Shown: in pieces, positions 1 through 5,608 of the stretch
How positions within the stretch are numbered: the stretch's first letter is position 1
Layout: every line of letters starts with the position of its first letter
Assembly (NCBI GenBank): GCA_002400365.1
Contig: DHFK01000132.1
Coordinates: 32,360-42,531 of the forward strand
DNA: 10,172 nucleotides
Direction of reading: 5' to 3'
Source: Anaerolineales bacterium UBA4826
Lineage (GTDB): Bacteria; Chloroflexota; Anaerolineae; UBA4142
Made by a program: the position numbers and the translations under genes
Notes under the pieces: generated by a model
Told to the model about the DNA's origin: nothing
Databases searched by the model: none
What the model saw: the letters and a program-made list of their open reading frames with translations, nothing else

Positions 1-6
1 TTCCCT

Positions 7-495
7 GTGCCCTCTGTGGCTATAAATCCAATACTCATTCGCCGCGCCGCCCCCGCCGACGCGCAAGTCATCGCCGATCTTGTGGATCTCGGCGAACGCG
101 AAGGGCAATTGCTGCCGCGCTCGCTCTCCGCCATCCGCGCCAGCATCGGCGATTGGCTCGTCGCCACAGACAACGAACGCGTCGTCGGCGTCGGTTCGCT
201 CGTCGAGATGGGACCGACGTTGAGCGAGGTGCGCTCGCTCGCGGTCGCGCCGGCGTATCGCCAGAATGGCGTCGGCGCGAAGATCGTGGACGCGCTAGTG
301 GATGAAGCGCGCGCGCGCGGCATCCCTACCGTCTTTGCGCTTACGCGCGCGGTGCCTTTTTTCGAAAAGCAAGGATTCGTCGTCACCGTCAAAGCCGATT
401 TTCCCGAAAAAGTGTGGCGCGATTGCATCGTTTGCCCAGTGCGCGACGCGTGCGATGAGGTCGCGGTGGTGAGGTCGGTCAACAGCAAGACGTGA
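7..495 (+). CDS. GNAT-family N-acetyltransferase, probable short-form N-acetylglutamate synthase
   Basis: Single GNAT domain of 162 aa. It most resembles the free-standing or ArgH-fused N-acetylglutamate synthases that transfer acetyl from acetyl-CoA to glutamate, the first committed step of arginine synthesis in the cytosol. Visible: a beta strand followed by the acetyl-CoA pyrophosphate loop RQNGVG (residues 85-90), preceded by RSLAVAP; and a C-terminal FPEKVWRDC segment with three cysteines (C140, C143, C149) in a CxxC-x5-C pattern, which I associate with this NAGS-like subfamily and which could bind a metal or stay reduced. GTG at 7 is the only start-like codon near the edge, but the frame is open to base 1, so the true start may lie outside the window. 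It precedes argG by 94 nt on the same strand. The specific substrate is inferred from motif and neighbours; a generic GNAT is the alternative. Confidence 0.8.
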   Translation: MPSVAINPILIRRAAPADAQVIADLVDLGEREGQLLPRSLSAIRASIGDWLVATDNERVVGVGSLVEMGPTLSEVRSLAVAPAYRQNGVGAKIVDALVDEARARGIPTVFALTRAVPFFEKQGFVVTVKADFPEKVWRDCIVCPVRDACDEVAVVRSVNSKT

Positions 496-543
496 TGCGT
501 GTTGCGTGCTGCGTGCTGCGTAGAACGGAACACGGAACACGCA
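496..543. repeat. Heptanucleotide tandem tract in direct and inverted orientation
   Basis: Four 7-nt units of TGCGTGY/TGCGTAG type run from 496 to 523, directly after the GNAT stop codon. They are followed by about three units of the complementary form (ACACGGA, ACACGCA) up to 543. The outer ends TGCGTGTT (496-503) and AACACGCA (536-543) are perfect inverted repeats, so the transcript could fold into a hairpin. There is no T-run after it, so it is not a standard terminator. It resembles the short tandemly repeated repetitive (STRR) heptamers known from cyanobacteria. Confidence 0.75.
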
Positions 544-553
544 CCACGTCGGA

Positions 554-574
554 TCAATCTGCAATCTGAAATCG
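554..574. repeat. Heptanucleotide tandem tract, RCAATCT/GAAATCK family
   Basis: Three consecutive heptamers (TCAATCT, GCAATCT, GAAATCG) lie just upstream of the argG ribosome binding site (AAGGGGGA, 578-585). The same heptamer family recurs at 3134-3225 and inside argH at 3595-3629, so it is a dispersed repeat type and not chance composition. Confidence 0.6.
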
Positions 575-589
575 TCCAAGGGGGACACG

Positions 590-1852
590 ATGGAGAAAAA
601 GAAAGCTGGCAAGGTCGTGCTGGCGTATTCGGGGGGACTCGACACGTCGGTCATCGTGCCGTGGCTGAAAAATAATTACGACTGCGAGGTCATCTGCGTC
701 TGCGCCAACATCGGGCAGGGCGATGAGTTGAGCGGCGTCGAAAGAAAAGCGCTTGCCAGCGGCGCGACCAAGTGCTACGTCCAAGACTTGCGCGAGGAAT
801 TCATTACCGAGTACATCTACCCGACGATTCAAGCCGGCGCAGTGTACGAACGCAAATACCTCCTCGGCACATCGTTCGCGCGCCCGCTGATCGCCAAAGC
901 GCAAGTCGAGATCGCGGAGATGGAAGGCGCGGACGCGGTGGCGCACGGCGCAACCGGCAAGGGCAACGATCAGGTGCGCTTTGAATTGACGTATCAGGCG
1001 CTGAATCCGAAATTGAAAGTGATCGCACCGTGGCGTGAGTGGAACATCCGCTCGCGTCAAGACGCGCTCGATTACGCGGCTGAATACAACGTCCCCGTGA
1101 CCGCGACGCTCAAATCCATCTACTCGCGCGACTGGAACATCTGGCATCTGTCGCACGAAGGCGGCATCCTCGAAGACCCGTGGCGCGAACCCGAAGCCGC
1201 AATGTATCAACTCTCCGTCGCGCCCGAGCAGGCGCCCGACGAGCCCGAGTACGTCGAAATCGAATTTGAAAAGGGCGCGCCGCGCAAAATCAACGGGCAC
1301 GCGATGGGCGCGATCGAATTGTTGACGACGCTGAACCAACTCGGCGCCAAGCACGGCATTGGGCGCGTGGACTTGGTCGAGAATCGTTTGGTTGGGATGA
1401 AATCGCACGGCGTGTACGAAACGCCCGGCGGCACGATTCTCGTCGAAGCGCACGACGCGCTCGAACAAATCTGTCTCGACCGCGAGACGCTGCATTACAA
1501 ACAGCAAGTCGCCTTGCGCTACGCCGACCTGGTTTACAACGGTCAATGGTTCACGCCGCTGCGTCAAGCGCTCGACGCGTTTGTGCGCGAGACGCAAAAG
1601 ACGCTGACCGGCGTGGTGCGCTTGAAACTGTACAAGGGCAACGCCATCCTCGTCGGGCGCAAATCGCCGTTCAGTTTATACCGCGAGGATTACGCGACGT
1701 TTGGACAGGAAGATGTCTATAACCAAAAAGACGCCGAGGGGTTCATTCGTCTATTCGGACTTCCGCTCAAAGTGCGCGCGCTGATTGATATCGAACGGCA
1801 CGGCAAGAGCACGTACGCCGCGCCGGATTATAGCAAGTTCAAGCGCGACTAG
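590..1852 (+). CDS. argG: Argininosuccinate synthase
   Basis: Cytosolic enzyme joining citrulline and aspartate with ATP to give argininosuccinate, AMP and pyrophosphate; the penultimate step of arginine synthesis. At 420 aa it is slightly longer than the usual length of about 400. The N-terminal ATP-pyrophosphatase loop AYSGGLDTS is at residues 12-20. The second nucleotide/citrulline-binding signature HGATGKGNDQVRFE is at residues 119-132. ENRLVGMKSHGVYETPGG in the C-terminal half is also typical of the family. The ATG at 590 is supported by a strong Shine-Dalgarno, AAGGGGGA (578-585), with 4 nt between it and the start codon. The gene is complete with no missing motif. It lies 14 nt before argJ and is probably co-transcribed with it. 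Confidence 0.98.
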   Translation: MEKKKAGKVVLAYSGGLDTSVIVPWLKNNYDCEVICVCANIGQGDELSGVERKALASGATKCYVQDLREEFITEYIYPTIQAGAVYERKYLLGTSFARPLIAKAQVEIAEMEGADAVAHGATGKGNDQVRFELTYQALNPKLKVIAPWREWNIRSRQDALDYAAEYNVPVTATLKSIYSRDWNIWHLSHEGGILEDPWREPEAAMYQLSVAPEQAPDEPEYVEIEFEKGAPRKINGHAMGAIELLTTLNQLGAKHGIGRVDLVENRLVGMKSHGVYETPGGTILVEAHDALEQICLDRETLHYKQQVALRYADLVYNGQWFTPLRQALDAFVRETQKTLTGVVRLKLYKGNAILVGRKSPFSLYREDYATFGQEDVYNQKDAEGFIRLFGLPLKVRALIDIERHGKSTYAAPDYSKFKRD

Positions 1853-1866
1853 GCAGCGAGTCAAAC

Positions 1867-3132
1867 GTGCCAAATATGCCAAACATGCCAAAAACCCAAA
1901 TGCAAAAATCAGAAATCGAAAAACTTGTCCTGAGTGAAACGAAGGATCAGAAATCGAAAGTTGGCGTTACGGCGGCGCGTGGCTTTGGGGCAGCCGGCGT
2001 CGCGTGCGGGCTGAAGCAAACCGGCGCGCTCGATCTCGCGCTCGTCGTGAGCGATAGCGCCTGCGCGGGCGCGGGCATGTTCACGACGAATCGCGTCAAA
2101 GCCGCGCCCGTGCTGTACGATCAGGCAACGCTCGCGCGGAATCAAAACGCGCTTCGTGCCGTCGTCGCGAACAGCGGCTGCGCGAACGCGTGCACGGGCG
2201 CTGACGGCATGGCAGACGCGCGCGCGATGGCAAACGCGACCGCGCACGCGCTGGACTGCCGCGCGGACCAAGTGCTTGTGCTTTCGACCGGCGTCATCGG
2301 TCAGCGACTCGATCTCGCGCGAGTACGCACAGGCATCACGCAAGCCGCGCAGAGTTTGTCGGCTGGCGGCGGGGCTGACGCCGCGCGCGCGATCATGACC
2401 ACCGACACGCGCCCAAAGGTTTACGCCCTACGCTCTACGCACTACGCTATCGGCGGCATGGCAAAGGGCGCGGGGATGATCCATCCGAACATGGCGACGC
2501 TGCTTTCCGTGATCACGACCGACGCGAAAATCGCGCCCGCTTTGTTGGACCGCGCGTTGCGCGCGGCAGTCGGCGTCAGTTTCAACCGCATCAGCGTGGA
2601 TGGCGACATGAGCACGAATGACACGGTGCTTGTTCTCGCCAACGGCGCGTCAGGTTATGGGATTGGGGAACTAGAGCTTGGAGCTTTCACGGATATGCTG
2701 ACGCAAGTCGCGATCAATCTCGCCAAGCAACTCGCGCGTGACGGCGAAGGCGCGACCAAGTTCGTGGAGATCGCGGTGACCGGCGCGCGCGACGAGGCGG
2801 ACGCGGCGCGCGTCGCCAAGTCGGTTGCAAACTCGCCGCTCGTCAAGACGGCGCTCTACGGCGGCGATGCAAACTGGGGACGCGTGGTCTGCGCGGCGGG
2901 CTATAGCGGCGTCGCGGTCGAGCCGGCCAAAATGGCGCTGTGGTTCGGCGACGTGAACGTCTTTGCCAATGGCGCGCCGACGAGTTTCGACGAAGCGGAC
3001 TCGACGCGCGCGATTTCCGGCAAGGACGTTTTCATTCGGCTCGATCTCGGACTGGGGCACGCGCGCGCGACGGTGTGGACGTGTGATCTGTCGCACGACT
3101 ATGTGACGATCAATGGCAAGTACCGCACATGA
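1867..3132 (+). CDS. argJ: Bifunctional ornithine acetyltransferase / N-acetylglutamate synthase
   Basis: ArgJ moves the acetyl group from N-acetylornithine to glutamate and, in bifunctional forms, also acetylates glutamate from acetyl-CoA. The precursor cuts itself into alpha and beta chains at the Thr nucleophile. Here the site is in KGAGMIHPNMATLL, with T211 (codon 2497-2499) as the expected nucleophile after A210. GGDANWGRV and the C-terminal VTINGKYRT are also ArgJ-like. At 421 aa it has about 30 extra N-terminal residues before the conserved VTAARGFGAAGV block; these are low in complexity and partly encoded by a repeat element (1909-1959). Candidate starts are GTG 1867 and ATG 1876, 1885 and 1900; none has a strong Shine-Dalgarno. 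No ATG, GTG or TTG follows in frame before the conserved domain, so the repeat-encoded tail is probably translated. Residues around 186-194 are encoded by a heptamer tract. Confidence 0.95.
   Translation: MPNMPNMPKTQMQKSEIEKLVLSETKDQKSKVGVTAARGFGAAGVACGLKQTGALDLALVVSDSACAGAGMFTTNRVKAAPVLYDQATLARNQNALRAVVANSGCANACTGADGMADARAMANATAHALDCRADQVLVLSTGVIGQRLDLARVRTGITQAAQSLSAGGGADAARAIMTTDTRPKVYALRSTHYAIGGMAKGAGMIHPNMATLLSVITTDAKIAPALLDRALRAAVGVSFNRISVDGDMSTNDTVLVLANGASGYGIGELELGAFTDMLTQVAINLAKQLARDGEGATKFVEIAVTGARDEADAARVAKSVANSPLVKTALYGGDANWGRVVCAAGYSGVAVEPAKMALWFGDVNVFANGAPTSFDEADSTRAISGKDVFIRLDLGLGHARATVWTCDLSHDYVTINGKYRT
1909..1959. repeat. Insertion-like element flanked by 13-nt direct repeats at the argJ start
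   Basis: Exact direct repeats TCAGAAATCGAAA lie at 1909-1921 and 1947-1959. Between them is a 25-nt core that includes TGTCCTGAGTGAAACGAAGG (1926-1945). The layout looks like a short element bounded by a target-site duplication or by replication-slippage repeats. Core plus one repeat is 38 nt, not a multiple of three, so gain of the unit would have changed the reading frame upstream. From memory, similar TGTCCTGAG...GAAGG sequences recur between genes in Chloroflexota; I cannot verify this here. Confidence 0.6.
2422..2449 (+). repeat. Four-copy heptanucleotide tract inside argJ
   Basis: Four consecutive 7-nt units with consensus TACGCNN (TACGCCC, TACGCTC, TACGCAC, TACGCTA) lie in frame in argJ. 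They encode roughly YALRSTHYA, between the TTDTRPK segment and IGGMAKGAG. In typical ArgJ proteins this position is a variable loop, so the tract sits where sequence change is tolerated. Confidence 0.7.
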
Positions 3133-3133
3133 A

Positions 3134-3225
3134 TTTCAGATTTCAAATTGCAGACACCTGCACTTGCGTGCGGTGCAAGTGTTTCAGATTCTAATAATCT
3201 GCAATCCGAAATCTGAAATCTGAAA
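3134..3225. repeat. argJ-argH gap: inverted heptamer tracts around a small hairpin
   Basis: The 92-nt gap is almost entirely repeat. Heptamers TTTCAGA, TTTCAAA, TTGCAGA occupy 3134-3154. The reverse-complement tract at 3198-3218 matches this arm at 19 of 21 positions and continues as GAAATCT copies into the argH start codon. Inside is a second hairpin with arms CACTTGC (3161-3167) and GCAAGTG (3175-3181). TTTCAGATT also occurs twice as a direct repeat (3134-3142 and 3182-3190). No T-run follows the hairpins, so I do not call a terminator. The fold could affect argH translation or mRNA stability. Confidence 0.65.
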
Positions 3226-4601
3226 TGGGGCTTATGTGGGGCGGACGCTTTTCCAAATCCATTGACGACGCGTTTGCGCGTCTCAACGCGTCGTTCTCTT
3301 TCGATTGGCGGCTGTACGACGCGGATATTCGCGGGAGCATCGCGTACGCCAAGGCGCTCGCGCGCGCGAACATCATCTCTGAGGCAGAACGCGATGCGCT
3401 GATGGTCGGACTGACGCGCGTGAGAGCAGAATTTGATACTGGGGCGTTCAAAGCAAAACCGGCGGACGAGGACATTCATACGGCAGTCGAAAGGAGATTG
3501 GGGGAACTCGTCGGGACCGTCGCGGGGAAACTGCACACCGGGCGCAGCCGCAACGATCAGGTCGCCACCGACACGCGCCTTTTCGTGCTAGACGCAATCT
3601 CCGATCTCCAATCTCTAATCGCCAATCTCCAGCGCGCTATCGTCGAAACAGCAGAGCAGCACATTGACGTTCTAATGCCTGGTTACACGCACCTGCAGCG
3701 CGCCCAGCCGATTCTATTCGCGCATTGGCTGATGTCGTACTTTTGGATGGTTCAGAGAGATTCGGAGAGACTAGGCAATTGCGCGACGCGCGTTTCCGTC
3801 TTGCCGCTCGGCGCGGGCGCGCTCGCCGGAAACGCGCTGGGGATTGACCGCGCGTTTCTCGCCCACGAGTTGGAGTTTGCGCGCGTGAGCGAGAATAGCA
3901 TTGACGCGGTGAGCGACCGCGATTTCATCGCCGAGTTTCTGTTCGACGCCGCGCTCCTCGGTGTGCACCTCTCGCGGCTCGGCGAAGACCTGGCGTTGTA
4001 CGCCTCTGCCGAGTTTGGGTTTGTGACGTTAGACGACGCGTACGCGACCGGGTCGAGTCTGATGCCGCAGAAGAAGAACCCGGACGCGCTGGAACTGGCG
4101 CGCGGCAAAGCCGGGCGCCTGATCGGCGACCTGACGACGTTGCTGGCGGTACTCAAGGGTTTGCCGTCTTCGTACGCCAAGGACTTGCAGGAAGACAAAG
4201 CGCCGCTGTTCGACGCGGTGGACACGCTCGTCGCGCTGCTGCCGGTGGTCGCGGGCGTCATTCGCACGCTGCGCGTCAACGCCGACAAGATGCGCGCTGC
4301 GCTCGATACCGCGATGCTCGCGACCGACCTCGCGGATTACCTTGTGCGGCGCGGCGTGCCGTTCCGCGACGCGCATCGCCAGGTGGGCGAAGCGGTGAAA
4401 CTCGCGGAAGCGCGCGGGATAGAGTTATCTGAATTGTCGCCGGAGGATTACCGAGCCATCACACCAGAGTTCGACGCGGACGTCAGGAACGTTTTCGATT
4501 TCGCGCGATCGGTTGCCGCCCGCGAAATCATCGGCGGGACGGGCCCGAACGCGGTGCGCGCGCAAATCGCGAGCGCCAAGGAACTGGTGCGGCAGACCTG
4601 A
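3225..4601 (+). CDS. argH: Argininosuccinate lyase
   Basis: Cytosolic lyase of the fumarase/aspartase superfamily that splits argininosuccinate into arginine and fumarate, the last step of the pathway. It is 458 aa, the normal length. It begins MGLMWGGRFS, close to the family start LWGGRFS. Also visible are LHTGRSRNDQVATD (about residues 102-115), GYTHLQRAQP (about 150-159) and the flexible catalytic-loop signature GSSLMPQKKNP (residues 276-286), with the expected catalytic serine in the SS pair. The start is uncertain between ATG 3225 and ATG 3234: the repeat tract runs into the first, and a GGGG sits only 3 nt before the second. Residues 124-135 are encoded by a heptamer tract (3595-3629) in a helix of normal length. 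It ends 3 nt from the convergent CHRD gene. Confidence 0.97.
   Translation: MGLMWGGRFSKSIDDAFARLNASFSFDWRLYDADIRGSIAYAKALARANIISEAERDALMVGLTRVRAEFDTGAFKAKPADEDIHTAVERRLGELVGTVAGKLHTGRSRNDQVATDTRLFVLDAISDLQSLIANLQRAIVETAEQHIDVLMPGYTHLQRAQPILFAHWLMSYFWMVQRDSERLGNCATRVSVLPLGAGALAGNALGIDRAFLAHELEFARVSENSIDAVSDRDFIAEFLFDAALLGVHLSRLGEDLALYASAEFGFVTLDDAYATGSSLMPQKKNPDALELARGKAGRLIGDLTTLLAVLKGLPSSYAKDLQEDKAPLFDAVDTLVALLPVVAGVIRTLRVNADKMRAALDTAMLATDLADYLVRRGVPFRDAHRQVGEAVKLAEARGIELSELSPEDYRAITPEFDADVRNVFDFARSVAAREIIGGTGPNAVRAQIASAKELVRQT
3595..3629 (+). repeat. Five-unit heptanucleotide tract inside argH
   Basis: Five consecutive 7-nt units with consensus CAATCTC (variants CGATCTC and TAATCGC) encode approximately ISDLQSLIANLQ. 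The family and period are the same as in the intergenic tracts at 554-574 and 3198-3225. The encoded stretch is amphipathic and fits the surface helix expected here, with no obvious length change. Confidence 0.7.
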
Positions 4602-4604
4602 ACG

Positions 4605-5132
4605 CTACCTGGCAGCGAGCGGCAAGAATAGCCGGGCAACCTCGCAGATCAATTGTCCGCGGATCTCACCGCCCGGAAAGGTCGCCGTGTGCACGTTGGT
4701 GTAGAACCCGTTGGGGTTTGCCAGGATGTTGTTCGCCACAGTCATGTCGGTGTTGCTGGTGGTGAATGTTCCGCCGTTACTGGGAGTCCCGCTGAATGGC
4801 AGGACAATCGGACCATTTGCGCCCGCCGCCGCTTGGTGGATGTGCGCCGCAGTGATATTGGTGAGATCGCTAATCGTCCACTGCCCGTTGATCTCACCCG
4901 TAGTTGGATTGACCGACAAGCGTACGATGCCATTGCCCGCGCTGTTGTTCGGCGGCACATTGTTCGCGCCGCCTAGTCCGGCAGTCAAGGCGTTTGTCGA
5001 GCAAACAGCGGGCGATATACTCTGCGGTTGCGGCATCGGCGCAGCCGCGTGGGTATTTGCGGATGCGGGGATGGCTACCCACACTAGACTGAGCAGCGTG
5101 AACGTCAGGACGATCGGTCTCTTGGTTTTCAT
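4605..5132 (-). CDS. Secreted CHRD-domain protein
   Basis: A 175-aa protein with a clear Sec signal peptide (MKTKRPIVLTFTLL..., cleavage likely after ASA at residue 25), a short Pro/Gln-rich linker, then one CHRD (chordin-type) domain at about residues 50-163. Diagnostic motifs are AHIHQAAAGANGPIV (96-110) and FYTNVHTATFPGGEIRGQL (143-161). Two cysteines (C44, C163) bracket the domain and could form a disulfide after export. CHRD domains occur in many secreted bacterial proteins; their function is poorly known and I assign none. The start at 5132 is supported by AAAGGCGAGG just upstream on the minus strand (5145-5136). The gene is divergent from the cytochrome unit, sharing the 5133-5268 intergenic region, and convergent with argH. 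Confidence 0.9.
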   Translation of the reverse strand: MKTKRPIVLTFTLLSLVWVAIPASANTHAAAPMPQPQSISPAVCSTNALTAGLGGANNVPPNNSAGNGIVRLSVNPTTGEINGQWTISDLTNITAAHIHQAAAGANGPIVLPFSGTPSNGGTFTTSNTDMTVANNILANPNGFYTNVHTATFPGGEIRGQLICEVARLFLPLAAR

Positions 5133-5176
5133 TCGCCTCGCCTTTCCGCTTTATTGTCGCGCGGATGGTTCACCAC

Positions 5177-5202
5177 AAGCGTATTCTGTAAGGTATACGC
5201 TT
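5177..5202. repeat. Perfect 8-bp inverted repeat upstream of the CHRD gene
   Basis: AAGCGTAT (5177-5184) and ATACGCTT (5195-5202) form a perfect inverted repeat with a 10-nt centre, 45-70 nt upstream of the CHRD start. It could be a regulator binding site or a hairpin in the CHRD leader. I could not identify a convincing minus-strand promoter around it. The rest of 5133-5268 shows nothing else I can name. Confidence 0.45.
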
Positions 5203-5268
5203 CGACGGGTTCGCCGGTTCTCTCTGGCACGATCGACTTTTTTTGACCAAATTGGTACCATCTTTGGT

Positions 5269-5297
5269 TTGACATTTGACCATCGCCAAGATATACT
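5269..5297 (+). promoter_or_regulatory. Sigma70-type promoter of the first cytochrome unit
   Basis: -35 TTGACA (5269-5274, perfect consensus), a 17-nt spacer, and -10 TATACT (5292-5297, one change from TATAAT). Transcription would start near 5304. The same arrangement occurs upstream of the second cytochrome (7709-7737), with the same spacer length and an identical -10. Confidence 0.8.
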
Positions 5298-5362
5298 AGA
5301 GCCATAAAGTACGTATAGTCCGGTAAGGACGCCGGGCTAGTGGTAAGTGACGATTGGCTTTT

Positions 5363-5413
5363 GCGTCTCGACATGGCGCACAAGAATCTTGTGCGCAATG
5401 CGAGGCGTTTTTT
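5363..5413 (+). terminator. Intrinsic terminator inside the first cytochrome leader
   Basis: Outer stem GCGTCTCG (5363-5370) pairs with CGAGGCGT (5401-5408) with two G-U pairs. CAT/ATG continues the stem, then GCGCACAAG (5376-5384) pairs perfectly with CTTGTGCGC (5388-5396) around a 3-nt loop. Six T residues follow directly (5408-5413), with a further T-rich stretch. It lies between a strong promoter and the gene it should serve. Confidence 0.85.
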
Positions 5414-5497
5414 ATTTTCCCGTCGTTTGCCGTTGCTCGGACTGTTCGAATGACCGATCGCTCATGATGGGCGTACTCGAGTGGACCGCCTAGCGCC

Positions 5498-5540
5498 GTT
5501 CTGACGAGGGGACGACACGACGGTACCCGAAGAAAGGAGG
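5498..5540 (+). promoter_or_regulatory. Conserved leader block, copy 1
   Basis: Contains GTTCTGACGAGGGG (5498-5511), ACGGTACC (5520-5527) and AAAGGAGG (5533-5540). All three recur in the same order and spacing before the second cytochrome (7933-7974), although the flanking leader sequence has diverged. CCGT just upstream can pair with ACGG. The GGAGG is 68 nt from the start codon and cannot act as the ribosome binding site of the cytochrome. Confidence 0.6.
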
Positions 5541-5608
5541 GAGACGGAACTAACAGAACCTGTTCTGGCTCAGACGCGAACAAAAAACTTTTTTCGTGAG
5601 GAGAAAGA

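Larger units (their letters stand above)
5304..5608 (+). promoter_or_regulatory. Predicted structured 5' leader of the first cytochrome gene (candidate attenuator)
   Basis: About 305 nt between the predicted transcription start and the ATG. It holds a small hairpin GTCC/GGAC (5318-5321 with 5327-5330), an intrinsic terminator (5363-5413), a block shared with the second leader (5498-5540), and a Shine-Dalgarno AGGAG (5599-5603) 5 nt from the start. GACGC (5328-5332) can pair with GCGTC (5363-5367), which would break both the small hairpin and the terminator stem, so an antiterminator switch is possible. The element could instead give a free small RNA of about 110 nt. It matches no riboswitch class I can recognise. 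Confidence 0.55.

Noticed and set aside
554..1597. Minus-strand open frame of 347 codons across argG
   Set aside because: It overlaps a clear argG along its length and its translation is Arg/Val/Ala-rich and featureless, as expected of a codon-bias shadow.
3161..3181. Hairpin CACTTGC/GCAAGTG after argJ as an intrinsic terminator
   Set aside because: The 7-bp stem is followed by only TTT and then mixed sequence, and argH follows on the same strand.
496..3225. Repeat tracts in the arg gaps as a CRISPR array
   Set aside because: The units are contiguous heptamers without spacers, and no cas gene is present.
5520..5527. ACGGTACC in the leaders as a T-box riboswitch motif
   Set aside because: The T-box core is followed by a terminator and preceded by a specifier stem. 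Here the terminator lies upstream, and the downstream genes are cytochromes, not amino-acid genes.
5491..5548. Resemblance of leader 1 (CTAG, CGAGGGG, ACACG, GGAGGGAGA) to the ykkC/guanidine-I riboswitch family
   Set aside because: Only scattered short matches, and the second leader lacks the ACACG and the GGGAGA part, so the shared block does not follow that consensus.
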